Positions 1 through 4,975 of a stretch of DNA of 5,036 nucleotides are shown here, one piece after another. Under the pieces are notes generated by a model, which was given only the letters and a program-made list of their open reading frames with translations, was not told where the DNA came from and searched no databases. Numbering within the stretch: the stretch's first letter is position 1; each line of letters opens with the position of its first letter. Source of the stretch: an uncultured Bacilli bacterium (lineage in GTDB: Bacteria > Bacillota_I > Bacilli_A > RF39 > UBA660); the NCBI GenBank assembly GCA_947629115.1, contig CANRCL010000082.1, positions 1 to 5,036 of the forward strand, in the 5' to 3' direction. The position numbers and the translations under genes are program-made.

Positions 1-22
1 GTTATATATGGGTTTATTATTA

Positions 23-75
23 ATTTCGGATATCCAAATCAAAACTTTATATCATTTCGGATTTCGTTATCAAAA
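23..75. repeat. Imperfect direct repeat, two 22-bp units with 31-bp period
   Basis: Two units, 23-44 and 54-75, match at 18 of 22 positions. Both begin with ATTTCGGAT and end with ATCAAAA. They lie upstream of the DUF368 promoter, ending about 20 bp before its -35 box. The sequence continues beyond the window, so more units could exist upstream. They may be a small intergenic repeat or tandem protein-binding sites, and no known element is recognised. Plus-strand frames 1 and 2 are open from the window edge to stops at 112 and 122, so the tail of an upstream gene cannot be excluded, but neither peptide is recognisable. Confidence 0.5.
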
Positions 76-96
76 TGGTTATTACTTTCTTTTTTA

Positions 97-125
97 TTGT
101 ATACTTCATTTTAATTTGATATAAT
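97..125 (+). promoter_or_regulatory. Sigma-A-type promoter of the DUF368 gene
   Basis: A perfect -10 box TATAAT lies at 120-125. It is preceded by TG at 117-118, giving an extended -10 (TGnTATAAT). A weak -35 TTGTAT at 97-102 sits at the ideal 17-bp spacing. The predicted transcription start near 132 gives a leader of about 17 nt. That leader holds a GAGGG ribosome-binding site at 137-141, 7 nt before the ATG. Confidence 0.75.
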
Positions 126-148
126 TAAACAAGATTGAGGGTAGGAAG

Positions 149-1069
149 ATGAAAAAAATTAAAGATTATATTGTTAATTTTATTAATGGTTTTTGTATGT
201 CACTTGCTGATAGTGTTCCCGGGGTATCTGGTGGTACTGTTGCATTTATTTTAGGATTTTATGATAAATTTATTACTTCTTTAGACGATTTATTTAGAGG
301 TAAAATGGAAAAAAAGAAAAAAGCCTTAAAATACTTATTTAAATTAGGAATTGGCTGGGTAATAGGTCTTTTATCAGCAGTCCTATTCTTATCAAGTATC
401 TTTGATAAATATATCTATCAAATGAGTTCTTTATTTTTAGGCTTTATCATTTTTGCTATTCCTGTCGTTATTAAAGAAGAAAAAGATAGTTTAAAAGGAC
501 AATATCAAAATATTATCTTTGCTTTTCTAGGGGCTTTATTAGTAATTTTAATTACTTATTTAAATAGAAGTGCTGGAGATACATTTAATTTCAATATTGA
601 TACCTTTAATTTAGGAACCATTTTATATGTTTTCCTTGCGGCAACGGTGGCAATTTCAGCGATGATTTTACCTGGTGTTTCCGGTTCAACAATGCTTTTA
701 ATATTTGGTTTATATTTCCCAATTATTAGTAAAATCAAAGCCTTTTTAAGTTTAGATTTAAGCACTATACCAATATTAGTAGTATTTGGTTTAGGAATGA
801 TATTTGGTATTTTATATTTTACTAAACTTCTTCGTAAATGTTTAGAAAAGAGAAGAAGTGCTACAATTTATGTTGTTTTAGGGATGATGATTGCTTCTCT
901 TTATTCAATTGCTTTAGGTCCAACAACTTTAGATGAACCACTTGCGGCCTTATCATTTAATACATTTAGTATTTTATATTTCCTTCTTGGCGGAATAATT
1001 ATTTTAGCCCTTGAGGGATTAAAAGGATTTTTAACTAAAGAAGATAAAAATAGTGTTAAGCAAAATTAA
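149..1069 (+). CDS. popT: DUF368 / PopT-type polyprenyl-phosphate transporter, integral membrane protein
   Basis: This 306-residue, highly hydrophobic protein has the DUF368 hallmark: two related Pro-Gly-rich motifs, PGVSGGT at residues 24-30 and PGVSGST at 175-181. Each is followed by a hydrophobic segment, which suggests an internally duplicated, inverted-repeat fold. About eight membrane segments are visible, with a Lys-rich cytoplasmic loop at 51-61 and a charged tail at 297-306. Family knowledge: DUF368 proteins (PopT) were shown, alongside DedA/UptA proteins, to help return undecaprenyl phosphate to the inner membrane leaflet, recycling the lipid carrier for wall and envelope polymers. 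The specific function here is inferred from family membership. The ATG start is supported by GAGGG 7 nt upstream and an extended -10 promoter. Full length for the family. Its last 14 bp overlap the 3' end of the opposing MscS-like gene. Confidence 0.9.
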   Translation: MKKIKDYIVNFINGFCMSLADSVPGVSGGTVAFILGFYDKFITSLDDLFRGKMEKKKKALKYLFKLGIGWVIGLLSAVLFLSSIFDKYIYQMSSLFLGFIIFAIPVVIKEEKDSLKGQYQNIIFAFLGALLVILITYLNRSAGDTFNFNIDTFNLGTILYVFLAATVAISAMILPGVSGSTMLLIFGLYFPIISKIKAFLSLDLSTIPILVVFGLGMIFGILYFTKLLRKCLEKRRSATIYVVLGMMIASLYSIALGPTTLDEPLAALSFNTFSILYFLLGGIIILALEGLKGFLTKEDKNSVKQN

Positions 1070-1898
1070 TGCTATTTTTTTTAAATTCTTCTAAAATTTG
1101 TTCATATAATTCACTTTCAATATATCTTTGTTTTTTAGGATGAATTAAAAACCGAAGATTAAAATTTATTTTATTATCTACAATAGTTGTATATACAATT
1201 GGAGTAAGTTTATTATAGTATATTCTATAATCAGAATTAGATTTATTTATTTCTTTTTGGGCTTTTTTCGGAATTGTTTTTATAGTTTCATTATTATTTA
1301 TAATTTTGGTTAAAATTTCTTTGGCTAATAAATAATCATCATTGATTTTAATAGATATGACTAATTCATCCCAGATATATTTAAAAGCGGTATTATAATT
1401 TTTAACGTGATGACTAAAAATAAAAGTATTAGGAATATGAATAATTTTACCTGAACTTTGATTATTTTTAGGGGTTACCTCAAGTAATTCAAAACTTAAA
1501 GGGTTGAGATTAATAACATCACCGATTAAATCATCCAAAGCAATTCTATCTTCAATTTTTATAGGATGGGCAAATTTTATATATAAACCACAAAAATAAT
1601 TATAAATAATTTCTCGAATGGCAAGAGTAAGAGCGGCCGAAGTAAAACTAATAAAAGTAATAATGCCATTTACTTCGTTATGCCAAATTATTATGACTAT
1701 AAATAGGTAAGTTAGAGAAAATAAAGTCTTATTCCGTTTATTTAAAAGATATTTTATTTTTTCATTAGTAACAATTTTTTGATTTAATAAAGTGAATATA
1801 TGCCAAATAATTTTTAACAAGAGAAAAAATATAATAGAATAAGAAAAATTGAATAAATATACATTATTTAGGTGTAAAAAATTTAAAAGTGTTTCCAT
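1056..1898 (-). CDS. Small-conductance mechanosensitive channel, MscS family
   Basis: This 280-residue protein is close in length to E. coli MscS (286). Hydrophobic segments lie at about 14-37, 58-74 and 78-110. The third leads straight into the conserved junction: NYFCGLYIKF (100-109), then HPIKIEDRI (111-119, the usual rPf.vGD.I position), GDV (126-128), and IPN (155-157) before the HHVKNYN end of the beta domain. A soluble alpha/beta domain follows at about 175-275. Family role: a membrane-tension-gated pore releasing solutes on osmotic downshock. The pore helix (SFTSAALTLAIREIIYNYF) is poor in the glycines typical of E. coli MscS TM3 and carries an Arg-Glu pair. Gating may differ, or this may be a divergent MscS-like protein rather than a true valve. 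The ATG start is supported by GAGG (complement at 1903-1906), 4 nt upstream. The 3' end overlaps the DUF368 gene by 14 bp. Confidence 0.88.
   Translation of the reverse strand: METLLNFLHLNNVYLFNFSYSIIFFLLLKIIWHIFTLLNQKIVTNEKIKYLLNKRNKTLFSLTYLFIVIIIWHNEVNGIITFISFTSAALTLAIREIIYNYFCGLYIKFAHPIKIEDRIALDDLIGDVINLNPLSFELLEVTPKNNQSSGKIIHIPNTFIFSHHVKNYNTAFKYIWDELVISIKINDDYLLAKEILTKIINNNETIKTIPKKAQKEINKSNSDYRIYYNKLTPIVYTTIVDNKINFNLRFLIHPKKQRYIESELYEQILEEFKKNSINFA
1059..1082 (+). terminator. Weak candidate terminator after the DUF368 gene
   Basis: A short stem AGCA (1059-1062) / TGCT (1070-1073) with a 7-nt loop is followed by A and a run of eight T (1075-1082). The stem is only 4 bp, so it is a poor intrinsic terminator. 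It spans the DUF368 stop codon and lies inside the 3' coding end of the opposing gene. On the minus strand the same stem is followed, about 10 nt later, by TTTTT, so weak bidirectional use is possible. Confidence 0.3.
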
Positions 1899-1920
1899 AA
1901 AACCTCGCTTAAATCATTTA

Positions 1921-1926
1921 ATTATA
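1921..1926 (-). promoter_or_regulatory. -10 box of the MscS-like gene (divergent promoter)
   Basis: The minus strand reads TATAAT at 1926-1921, a perfect consensus. The predicted transcription start near 1914 gives a leader of about 16 nt containing the GAGG ribosome-binding site. No good -35 is seen at 16-18 bp spacing. It lies back-to-back with the plus-strand TATAAT at 1949-1954, only 22 bp away, so the two promoters share their upstream DNA and polymerases probably compete. Confidence 0.6.
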
Positions 1927-1945
1927 TGAAAAAAATCGTCTCTTA

Positions 1946-1954
1946 TGTTATAAT
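1946..1954 (+). promoter_or_regulatory. Extended -10 promoter of the MBL-fold hydrolase gene
   Basis: TGT TATAAT at 1946-1954 is a full extended -10 element, which can work without a good -35; none is visible about 17 bp upstream. The expected transcription start is about 1961. A GTG start at 1964 would then be nearly leaderless, whereas GTG at 1973 would have a normal 12-nt leader. Confidence 0.7.
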
Positions 1955-1961
1955 ATTTTAC

Positions 1962-1975
1962 AGGTGATTAAAGTG
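1962..1975 (+). promoter_or_regulatory. Ribosome-binding site that sets the hydrolase start at GTG 1973
   Basis: AGGTGAT at 1962-1968 is a 7-nt match to the 16S 3' end and is followed 4 nt later by GTG at 1973-1975. The upstream in-frame GTG at 1964 lies inside this Shine-Dalgarno sequence, so it is unlikely to be the start. The Nudix gene uses the same element (AAGGTGAT, 4404-4411) 6 nt before its ATG, which supports this reading. Confidence 0.75.
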
Positions 1976-2860
1976 AATGAATTACAAAAATTAGGCGAAA
2001 AAACTTATGTTTTATTGGCTTCAACTAATATTGGCTTTTATTTATTAAATGATAACGAAGTTTGTTTAATTGATAGTGGTAGTTCTAAAGATAGTGCTAA
2101 ACAAATTGATAAGATATTAATAAATAATAATTGGCATTTAAAATATATCATAAATACCCATAGTCATGCCGACCATAATGGTGGTAATAGATATTTACAA
2201 GAAAAGTATAATTGTGAAATTTATACAAGTAGTATTGAAAGTTTTATAAGTGCCAATCCTATTTTAGAGCCAATTATGCTTTATAGTGCTAGTCCTTTAA
2301 AAGAATTATGTAATCATTTACTAATGGCTAAACCAAGTATTTCTAAAGATGTAGCCAATCTTAATTTAGATGGAATCTCTATTATTGATTTAAAAGGTCA
2401 TACTTTAGGACAAATAGGTATTGTTACCAGTGATAATGTTTGTTTTGTCGGAGATGCTTATACTTCTTCTAGAATTTTAAATAAATATACAATTCAATAT
2501 ACTTTTGATATTGAAGCCTTTTTAAAGACATTAGATTATTTATTAACGACTAATTATGCTTACTATGTTCCATCACATGGAGAAATCGAAAAAAATCCCC
2601 AAGAAACAATAAATATGAATAAAGAAACAACTTTAAAAATTGAAGATATCATTATTGAAATGGTAAAAGAACCTAAAACTATTAATCAAATTTTAGAAGA
2701 TTTATTTACTAGGTTTCATATATCTAATAATTTAACACAATATCATTTAATAAGTGCTACTTTAAAGGCTTACATTACTAAATTAAATAATATGGGTAAG
2801 GTAAATATTACTTTTAATGATGGTAATATGATTATTACGGAAGTTTATCAAAATAACTAA
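1973..2860 (+). CDS. MBL-fold metallo-hydrolase with C-terminal winged-helix-like region
   Basis: From GTG 1973 the protein is 295 residues; starting at GTG 1964 would add three. The metallo-beta-lactamase metal ligands are complete: HSHADH at 63-68 (HxHxDH), His143 in GHTLGQ, Asp161 in VGDAY, and His202 in PSHGE. This predicts a binuclear (usually zinc) hydrolase site in the glyoxalase II-like branch of the superfamily. Residues about 217-290 look helical and then beta-rich, as in the winged-helix tail of many MBL hydrolases (LACTB2-like architecture). There is no signal peptide, so it should be cytoplasmic. The substrate cannot be told from sequence; thioester, lactone and phosphoester hydrolysis are all found in the fold. 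It is transcribed alone from a divergent promoter shared with the MscS-like gene. Its last 26 bp overlap the opposing helicase gene. Confidence 0.88.
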   Translation: MNELQKLGEKTYVLLASTNIGFYLLNDNEVCLIDSGSSKDSAKQIDKILINNNWHLKYIINTHSHADHNGGNRYLQEKYNCEIYTSSIESFISANPILEPIMLYSASPLKELCNHLLMAKPSISKDVANLNLDGISIIDLKGHTLGQIGIVTSDNVCFVGDAYTSSRILNKYTIQYTFDIEAFLKTLDYLLTTNYAYYVPSHGEIEKNPQETINMNKETTLKIEDIIIEMVKEPKTINQILEDLFTRFHISNNLTQYHLISATLKAYITKLNNMGKVNITFNDGNMIITEVYQNN

Positions 2861-4295
2861 TTTTTCCGAGGTGCTTTTTAATAATTTTTTGTATTTCTTT
2901 GATAAAAATAGAGGGATTACTTTTGTTATAAAGAATATAAGTTTGTTTTTTACATCTCGTTATGGCTACATAAAATAATCTTCTTTCTTCAGCATATTTC
3001 ATCTCATTATTAGGATATAATTTCTTCATAATTTTAGCATCTTCAATTTGATTAGGAAATCCTAATTTTTCATTATTGCAATTTAACAAAATAACATATT
3101 CAGCCTCTAAACCTTTAGAACGATGAACAGTATAATATTTAATTTCTTTACCTAGATAAAAAAGCGTGTTATTTTCATATTGCATATCTTTATCTAAATA
3201 AGCATAAATATCTTTATTATTGCGCGCTAAAACCATTATGTCATTGGATATTTTTAATAAATAAGTTAATACTTTTTTAAAAGTAATTATCGAATTTTGA
3301 TAAGGACAAAAAATAAATGGAGTAGCCAATTTTTTATCGGAATGTAAATCTTTTTTTATTTGTAGAGGATTTTTAAGAACAAAGGAAGAAGCAATTGTAA
3401 TTAATTCTTGGCTATTACGATAAGTATTTACGAGTTTAATTGTTTTAACATCTTTAAAAAATTGAGGAAAATTAATAAATAAATTTAAATCACAACCACT
3501 AAAACGATAAATCGATTGCCAATCATCTCCAACTACAATTATTTTGGCATTGGTATATTTAACAATTTCTTTAATTAAATTAAGTCTAATCCAAGAGGTA
3601 TCTTGAAATTCATCAATTATAATATAAGAAAAATTTAAATTAGCCGTTTTAACTTTTTGGGTAGCAATTAAGATTAAATCATCAAAATCAAGGGAATTTA
3701 TACTATTTTTTTCTTGAATATATTTTTTATAGATAGCAAAAATAAATAATAAAATTTTCTTTTCTAAAAGGGTATATTTATTTAAATGTATATCTTGCAT
3801 AGATAAATTGTTAGTTTTCCAAAGATTAATAAATGATTCAATTAATTTACAAAAACTTTGATATTCATAACTATGTATGAAATTAGAAAATTTAACTTTT
3901 AAATGAAGATATTTTAAGATAGTTTTTTGCATTTTAGGAGAACAACTTTTGATTTCTTCTTCAATAATATATGTAAGACTATTAGGGCTAGCAATCGAAT
4001 AGGAATAATTGACTCGGTCTAGTATAAACATTGCTAGTTTATGAAAAGTAAAAACGTTAACATTAAAATTAATTTTTTGTTTAACATCATTGACTGAAGC
4101 ATTAGTAAAAGATATGATTAAGATTTTATCGGGAGTTGTAATATTATTTTCTAATAGATAATTAATTTTTCCAATAATAGTCAAAGTTTTACCTGAACCG
4201 GCCCCAGCAATTACAATGGTATTAGTATCATAATTTAAAAGTTGCATTTGATTATCGTCTAAAGCATATTTGCCAACTATATAATTTTTTGCCAT
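2835..4295 (-). CDS. Compact UvrD/PcrA-like superfamily 1A DNA helicase
   Basis: This 486-residue ATP-dependent 3'-5' helicase/translocase (direction from family) has the full SF1 motif set. These are Q-motif Gln16, Walker A AGAGSGKT (30-37, Lys36), Ia ISFTNAS (61-67), Ib FTFHKLA (82-88), II IIDEFQD (226-232), III GDDWQSIYRF (256-265), IV NTYRNS (290-295), V TVHRSKGLE (389-397), and VI ERRLFYVAITR (437-447). All catalytic residues are present, so it should be active. It is far shorter than PcrA/UvrD (about 720). Only some 95 residues separate motifs IV and V, so the regulatory 2B domain seems absent, as does the long C-terminal tail. It is therefore probably not the housekeeping PcrA but an accessory repair or recombination helicase. 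The ATG start is supported by AGAAAGG (complement of 4303-4309), 7 nt upstream. The 3' end overlaps the MBL gene by 26 bp. Confidence 0.92.
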   Translation of the reverse strand: MAKNYIVGKYALDDNQMQLLNYDTNTIVIAGAGSGKTLTIIGKINYLLENNITTPDKILIISFTNASVNDVKQKINFNVNVFTFHKLAMFILDRVNYSYSIASPNSLTYIIEEEIKSCSPKMQKTILKYLHLKVKFSNFIHSYEYQSFCKLIESFINLWKTNNLSMQDIHLNKYTLLEKKILLFIFAIYKKYIQEKNSINSLDFDDLILIATQKVKTANLNFSYIIIDEFQDTSWIRLNLIKEIVKYTNAKIIVVGDDWQSIYRFSGCDLNLFINFPQFFKDVKTIKLVNTYRNSQELITIASSFVLKNPLQIKKDLHSDKKLATPFIFCPYQNSIITFKKVLTYLLKISNDIMVLARNNKDIYAYLDKDMQYENNTLFYLGKEIKYYTVHRSKGLEAEYVILLNCNNEKLGFPNQIEDAKIMKKLYPNNEMKYAEERRLFYVAITRCKKQTYILYNKSNPSIFIKEIQKIIKKHLGKISYFDKLP

Positions 4296-4299
4296 AAGA

Positions 4300-4323
4300 A
4301 AACCTTTCTGTTAGGAAAAGTTT
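4300..4323 (-). promoter_or_regulatory. Leader stem-loop covering the helicase ribosome-binding site
   Basis: In the minus-strand transcript AAACUUUUC (4323-4315) pairs with GAAAGGUUU (4308-4300). This gives nine consecutive pairs, one of them G-U, around a 6-nt loop CUAACA. The 3' arm contains GAAAGG of the Shine-Dalgarno AGAAAGG, so the folded form would hide it, 4 nt before the ATG. The predicted transcription start (about 4325) puts the hairpin at the very 5' end of the mRNA. It could limit translation, act as a thermosensitive or RNA-bound switch, or simply protect the 5' end. Confidence 0.5.
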
Positions 4324-4331
4324 CTATAAAA

Positions 4332-4361
4332 ATATTAACATAATTTGACATTATTTGCCAA
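4332..4361 (-). promoter_or_regulatory. Predicted promoter of the helicase gene
   Basis: On the minus strand a -35 TTGGCA (4361-4356, 5 of 6 to consensus) is followed after 18 bp by TAATAT (4337-4332). That -10 is preceded by TG at the extended -10 position. The transcription start would be near 4325, giving a 5' leader of about 30 nt filled by the stem-loop. The -35 box overlaps the palindrome at 4351-4365. Confidence 0.5.
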
Positions 4362-4365
4362 ATAA
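4351..4365. promoter_or_regulatory. Perfect 15-bp palindrome, candidate operator between helicase and Nudix genes
   Basis: TTATTTG-C-CAAATAA is a perfect inverted repeat with 7-bp arms and a single central base. Its centre (4358) is at about -33 for the predicted helicase start, so a bound dimeric regulator would block the -35 box. It is at about -45 for the predicted Nudix start. I do not recognise it as a named regulator box. Confidence 0.45.
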
Positions 4366-4390
4366 ATTTTTTCTTTAAATAAATTTCTAG

Positions 4391-4411
4391 TATAATTATA
4401 AGTAAGGTGAT
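4391..4411 (+). promoter_or_regulatory. -10 box and ribosome-binding site of the Nudix gene
   Basis: A perfect TATAAT lies at 4391-4396; no convincing -35 is found 16-18 bp upstream. A consensus-like TTGACA at 4345-4350 is 40 bp away, too far to pair with it. The expected start near 4403 gives a leader of about 15 nt, with AAGGTGAT at 4404-4411 located 6 nt before the ATG. Confidence 0.6.
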
Positions 4412-4417
4412 GTAGTA

Positions 4418-4843
4418 ATGGAAAAACTTAAAAGAGTAGTGGGAGTTGCCTTTATAGAAAATGGTAAATTATTAATTGTTAAATCTCAAAGGAGTAGCAA
4501 AACAGATTCGTGGACTTTAGTTGGTGGCGGTATTGAAACTGGTGAAACCGAAATTACAGCGGCTTTAAGAGAAGTAAATGAAGAAGTAGGGCAAGGCTTT
4601 GAATTTTGTGAAGAAGATTTATTACCCATAATGTGTTTTAAAGAGGCAGCGGCGAGTGATTCGGATGTTATAATTGAAATGAATATGTTTTTAGCCACTA
4701 AACAAATTCATGTTAGTTTAATTCCCAATGATGAAATTTTAGATTATCATTGGTATACTATTGGTGAAACAGAATATAATTTATCATCATCAATTAGAGA
4801 TCATTTTTTACCATATGCAATTCAAAAAGGGTTAATTTTTTAA
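4418..4843 (+). CDS. Nudix (MutT-family) hydrolase
   Basis: This 141-residue single-domain protein is of usual MutT/Nudix length. The Nudix box runs from Gly37 to Gly58: G-x5-E43-x7-R51-E52-V53-x-E55-E56-x-G58. It supplies the helix and the Glu cluster that bind Mg2+ for cleaving nucleoside-diphosphate-linked substrates. The position after the final Gly is Gln59 rather than the usual aliphatic residue, a small departure. The strand before the box (GVAFIENGKLLIVKS, 9-23) and WTLVGGG (32-38) are typical. The substrate (damaged dNTP, ADP-ribose, sugar nucleotide or other) cannot be predicted. There is no signal peptide, so it should be cytoplasmic. The ATG start is supported by a strong Shine-Dalgarno sequence and TATAAT. 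It is divergent from the helicase gene, so joint control through the 4351-4365 palindrome is possible but unproven. Confidence 0.92.
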   Translation: MEKLKRVVGVAFIENGKLLIVKSQRSSKTDSWTLVGGGIETGETEITAALREVNEEVGQGFEFCEEDLLPIMCFKEAAASDSDVIIEMNMFLATKQIHVSLIPNDEILDYHWYTIGETEYNLSSSIRDHFLPYAIQKGLIF

Positions 4844-4844
4844 T

Positions 4845-4903
4845 ACTTTTTAAATAAAAGTGCAAAAAAATTTGTGACTTTTAAATAAAAGTGCAAAAAA
4901 ATT
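4845..4903. repeat. Two 31-bp-spaced A-tract/palindrome repeats upstream of tRNA-Val
   Basis: Two copies share a 25-nt identical core (4848-4872 and 4879-4903), exactly 31 bp apart. Each holds a palindrome reading ACTTTTAAATAAAAGT, perfect in copy 2 (4877-4892) and with one extra T in copy 1, followed by GC and a run of seven A (4864-4870 and 4895-4901). They fill the gap between the Nudix stop and the tRNA promoter. No T-run follows the palindromes on the plus strand, so they are poor terminators. The second A-tract lies at about -45 to -39 from the predicted tRNA start, the usual place of a proximal UP element. Spacing near three helical turns also suggests phased bending or a tandem operator. 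Confidence 0.75.
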
Positions 4904-4904
4904 A

Positions 4905-4933
4905 TTGCATAATTAAAATTTGTATAGTATAAT
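4905..4933 (+). promoter_or_regulatory. Promoter of the tRNA-Val gene or cluster
   Basis: A perfect -10 TATAAT at 4928-4933 and a -35 TTGCAT at 4905-4910 are separated by the ideal 17 bp. The expected transcription start is about 4940, some 36 nt before the mature tRNA 5' end. The A7 tract directly upstream of the -35 may act as an UP element, as is common for stable-RNA promoters. Confidence 0.7.
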
Positions 4934-4936
4934 CTA

Positions 4937-4967
4937 AATTGTCTTGAGACGAAAGTTAAAGACAATT
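4937..4967 (+). other. Inverted repeat in the tRNA-Val leader
   Basis: AATTGTCTT (4937-4945) and AAGACAATT (4959-4967) are perfect 9-bp inverted repeats around a 13-nt spacer. The predicted start (about 4940) lies inside the left arm, so the RNA hairpin would keep about 6 bp. A competing small hairpin GTC-TTGA-GAC (4941-4950) uses the same left arm. It could be a leader fold removed when RNase P cuts at 4975/4976, or an operator over the start site. Confidence 0.45.
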
Positions 4968-4975
4968 ATGGTGTT

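Noticed and set aside
1..124. C-terminal tail of an upstream gene in plus frame 1 (stop 112-114) or frame 2 (stop 122-124)
   Set aside because: Both frames are open at once, so openness is not diagnostic; neither peptide is recognisable, and the DUF368 promoter overlaps the supposed ends.
556..765. Minus-strand 69-codon open frame inside the DUF368 gene
   Set aside because: It lies wholly within a well-supported membrane-protein gene on the other strand and has no recognisable domain.
2835..4295. Helicase as part of a defence system (for example Gabija-like or other UvrD-containing systems)
   Set aside because: No nuclease or ATPase partner is adjacent; neighbours are an MBL hydrolase in convergent orientation and a divergent Nudix gene, so there is no operon support.
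4345..4350. Consensus TTGACA as -35 of the Nudix promoter
   Set aside because: It is 40 bp from the TATAAT at 4391, and no -10-like sequence lies 16-18 bp downstream of it.
4486..4698. Minus-strand 70-codon open frame inside the Nudix gene
   Set aside because: It is the antisense shadow of the Nudix box region; its Ser/Pro-rich peptide matches nothing recognisable.
4845..4903. Palindromic repeats as an intrinsic terminator of the Nudix gene
   Set aside because: Stems are purely AT except one C-G pair and are followed by GC and A-runs, not T-runs, on the plus strand.
4845..4903. CRISPR array
   Set aside because: Only two units; the A-tract-rich core is repeated almost back-to-back with a 6-nt gap, leaving no spacer, and no cas genes are present.
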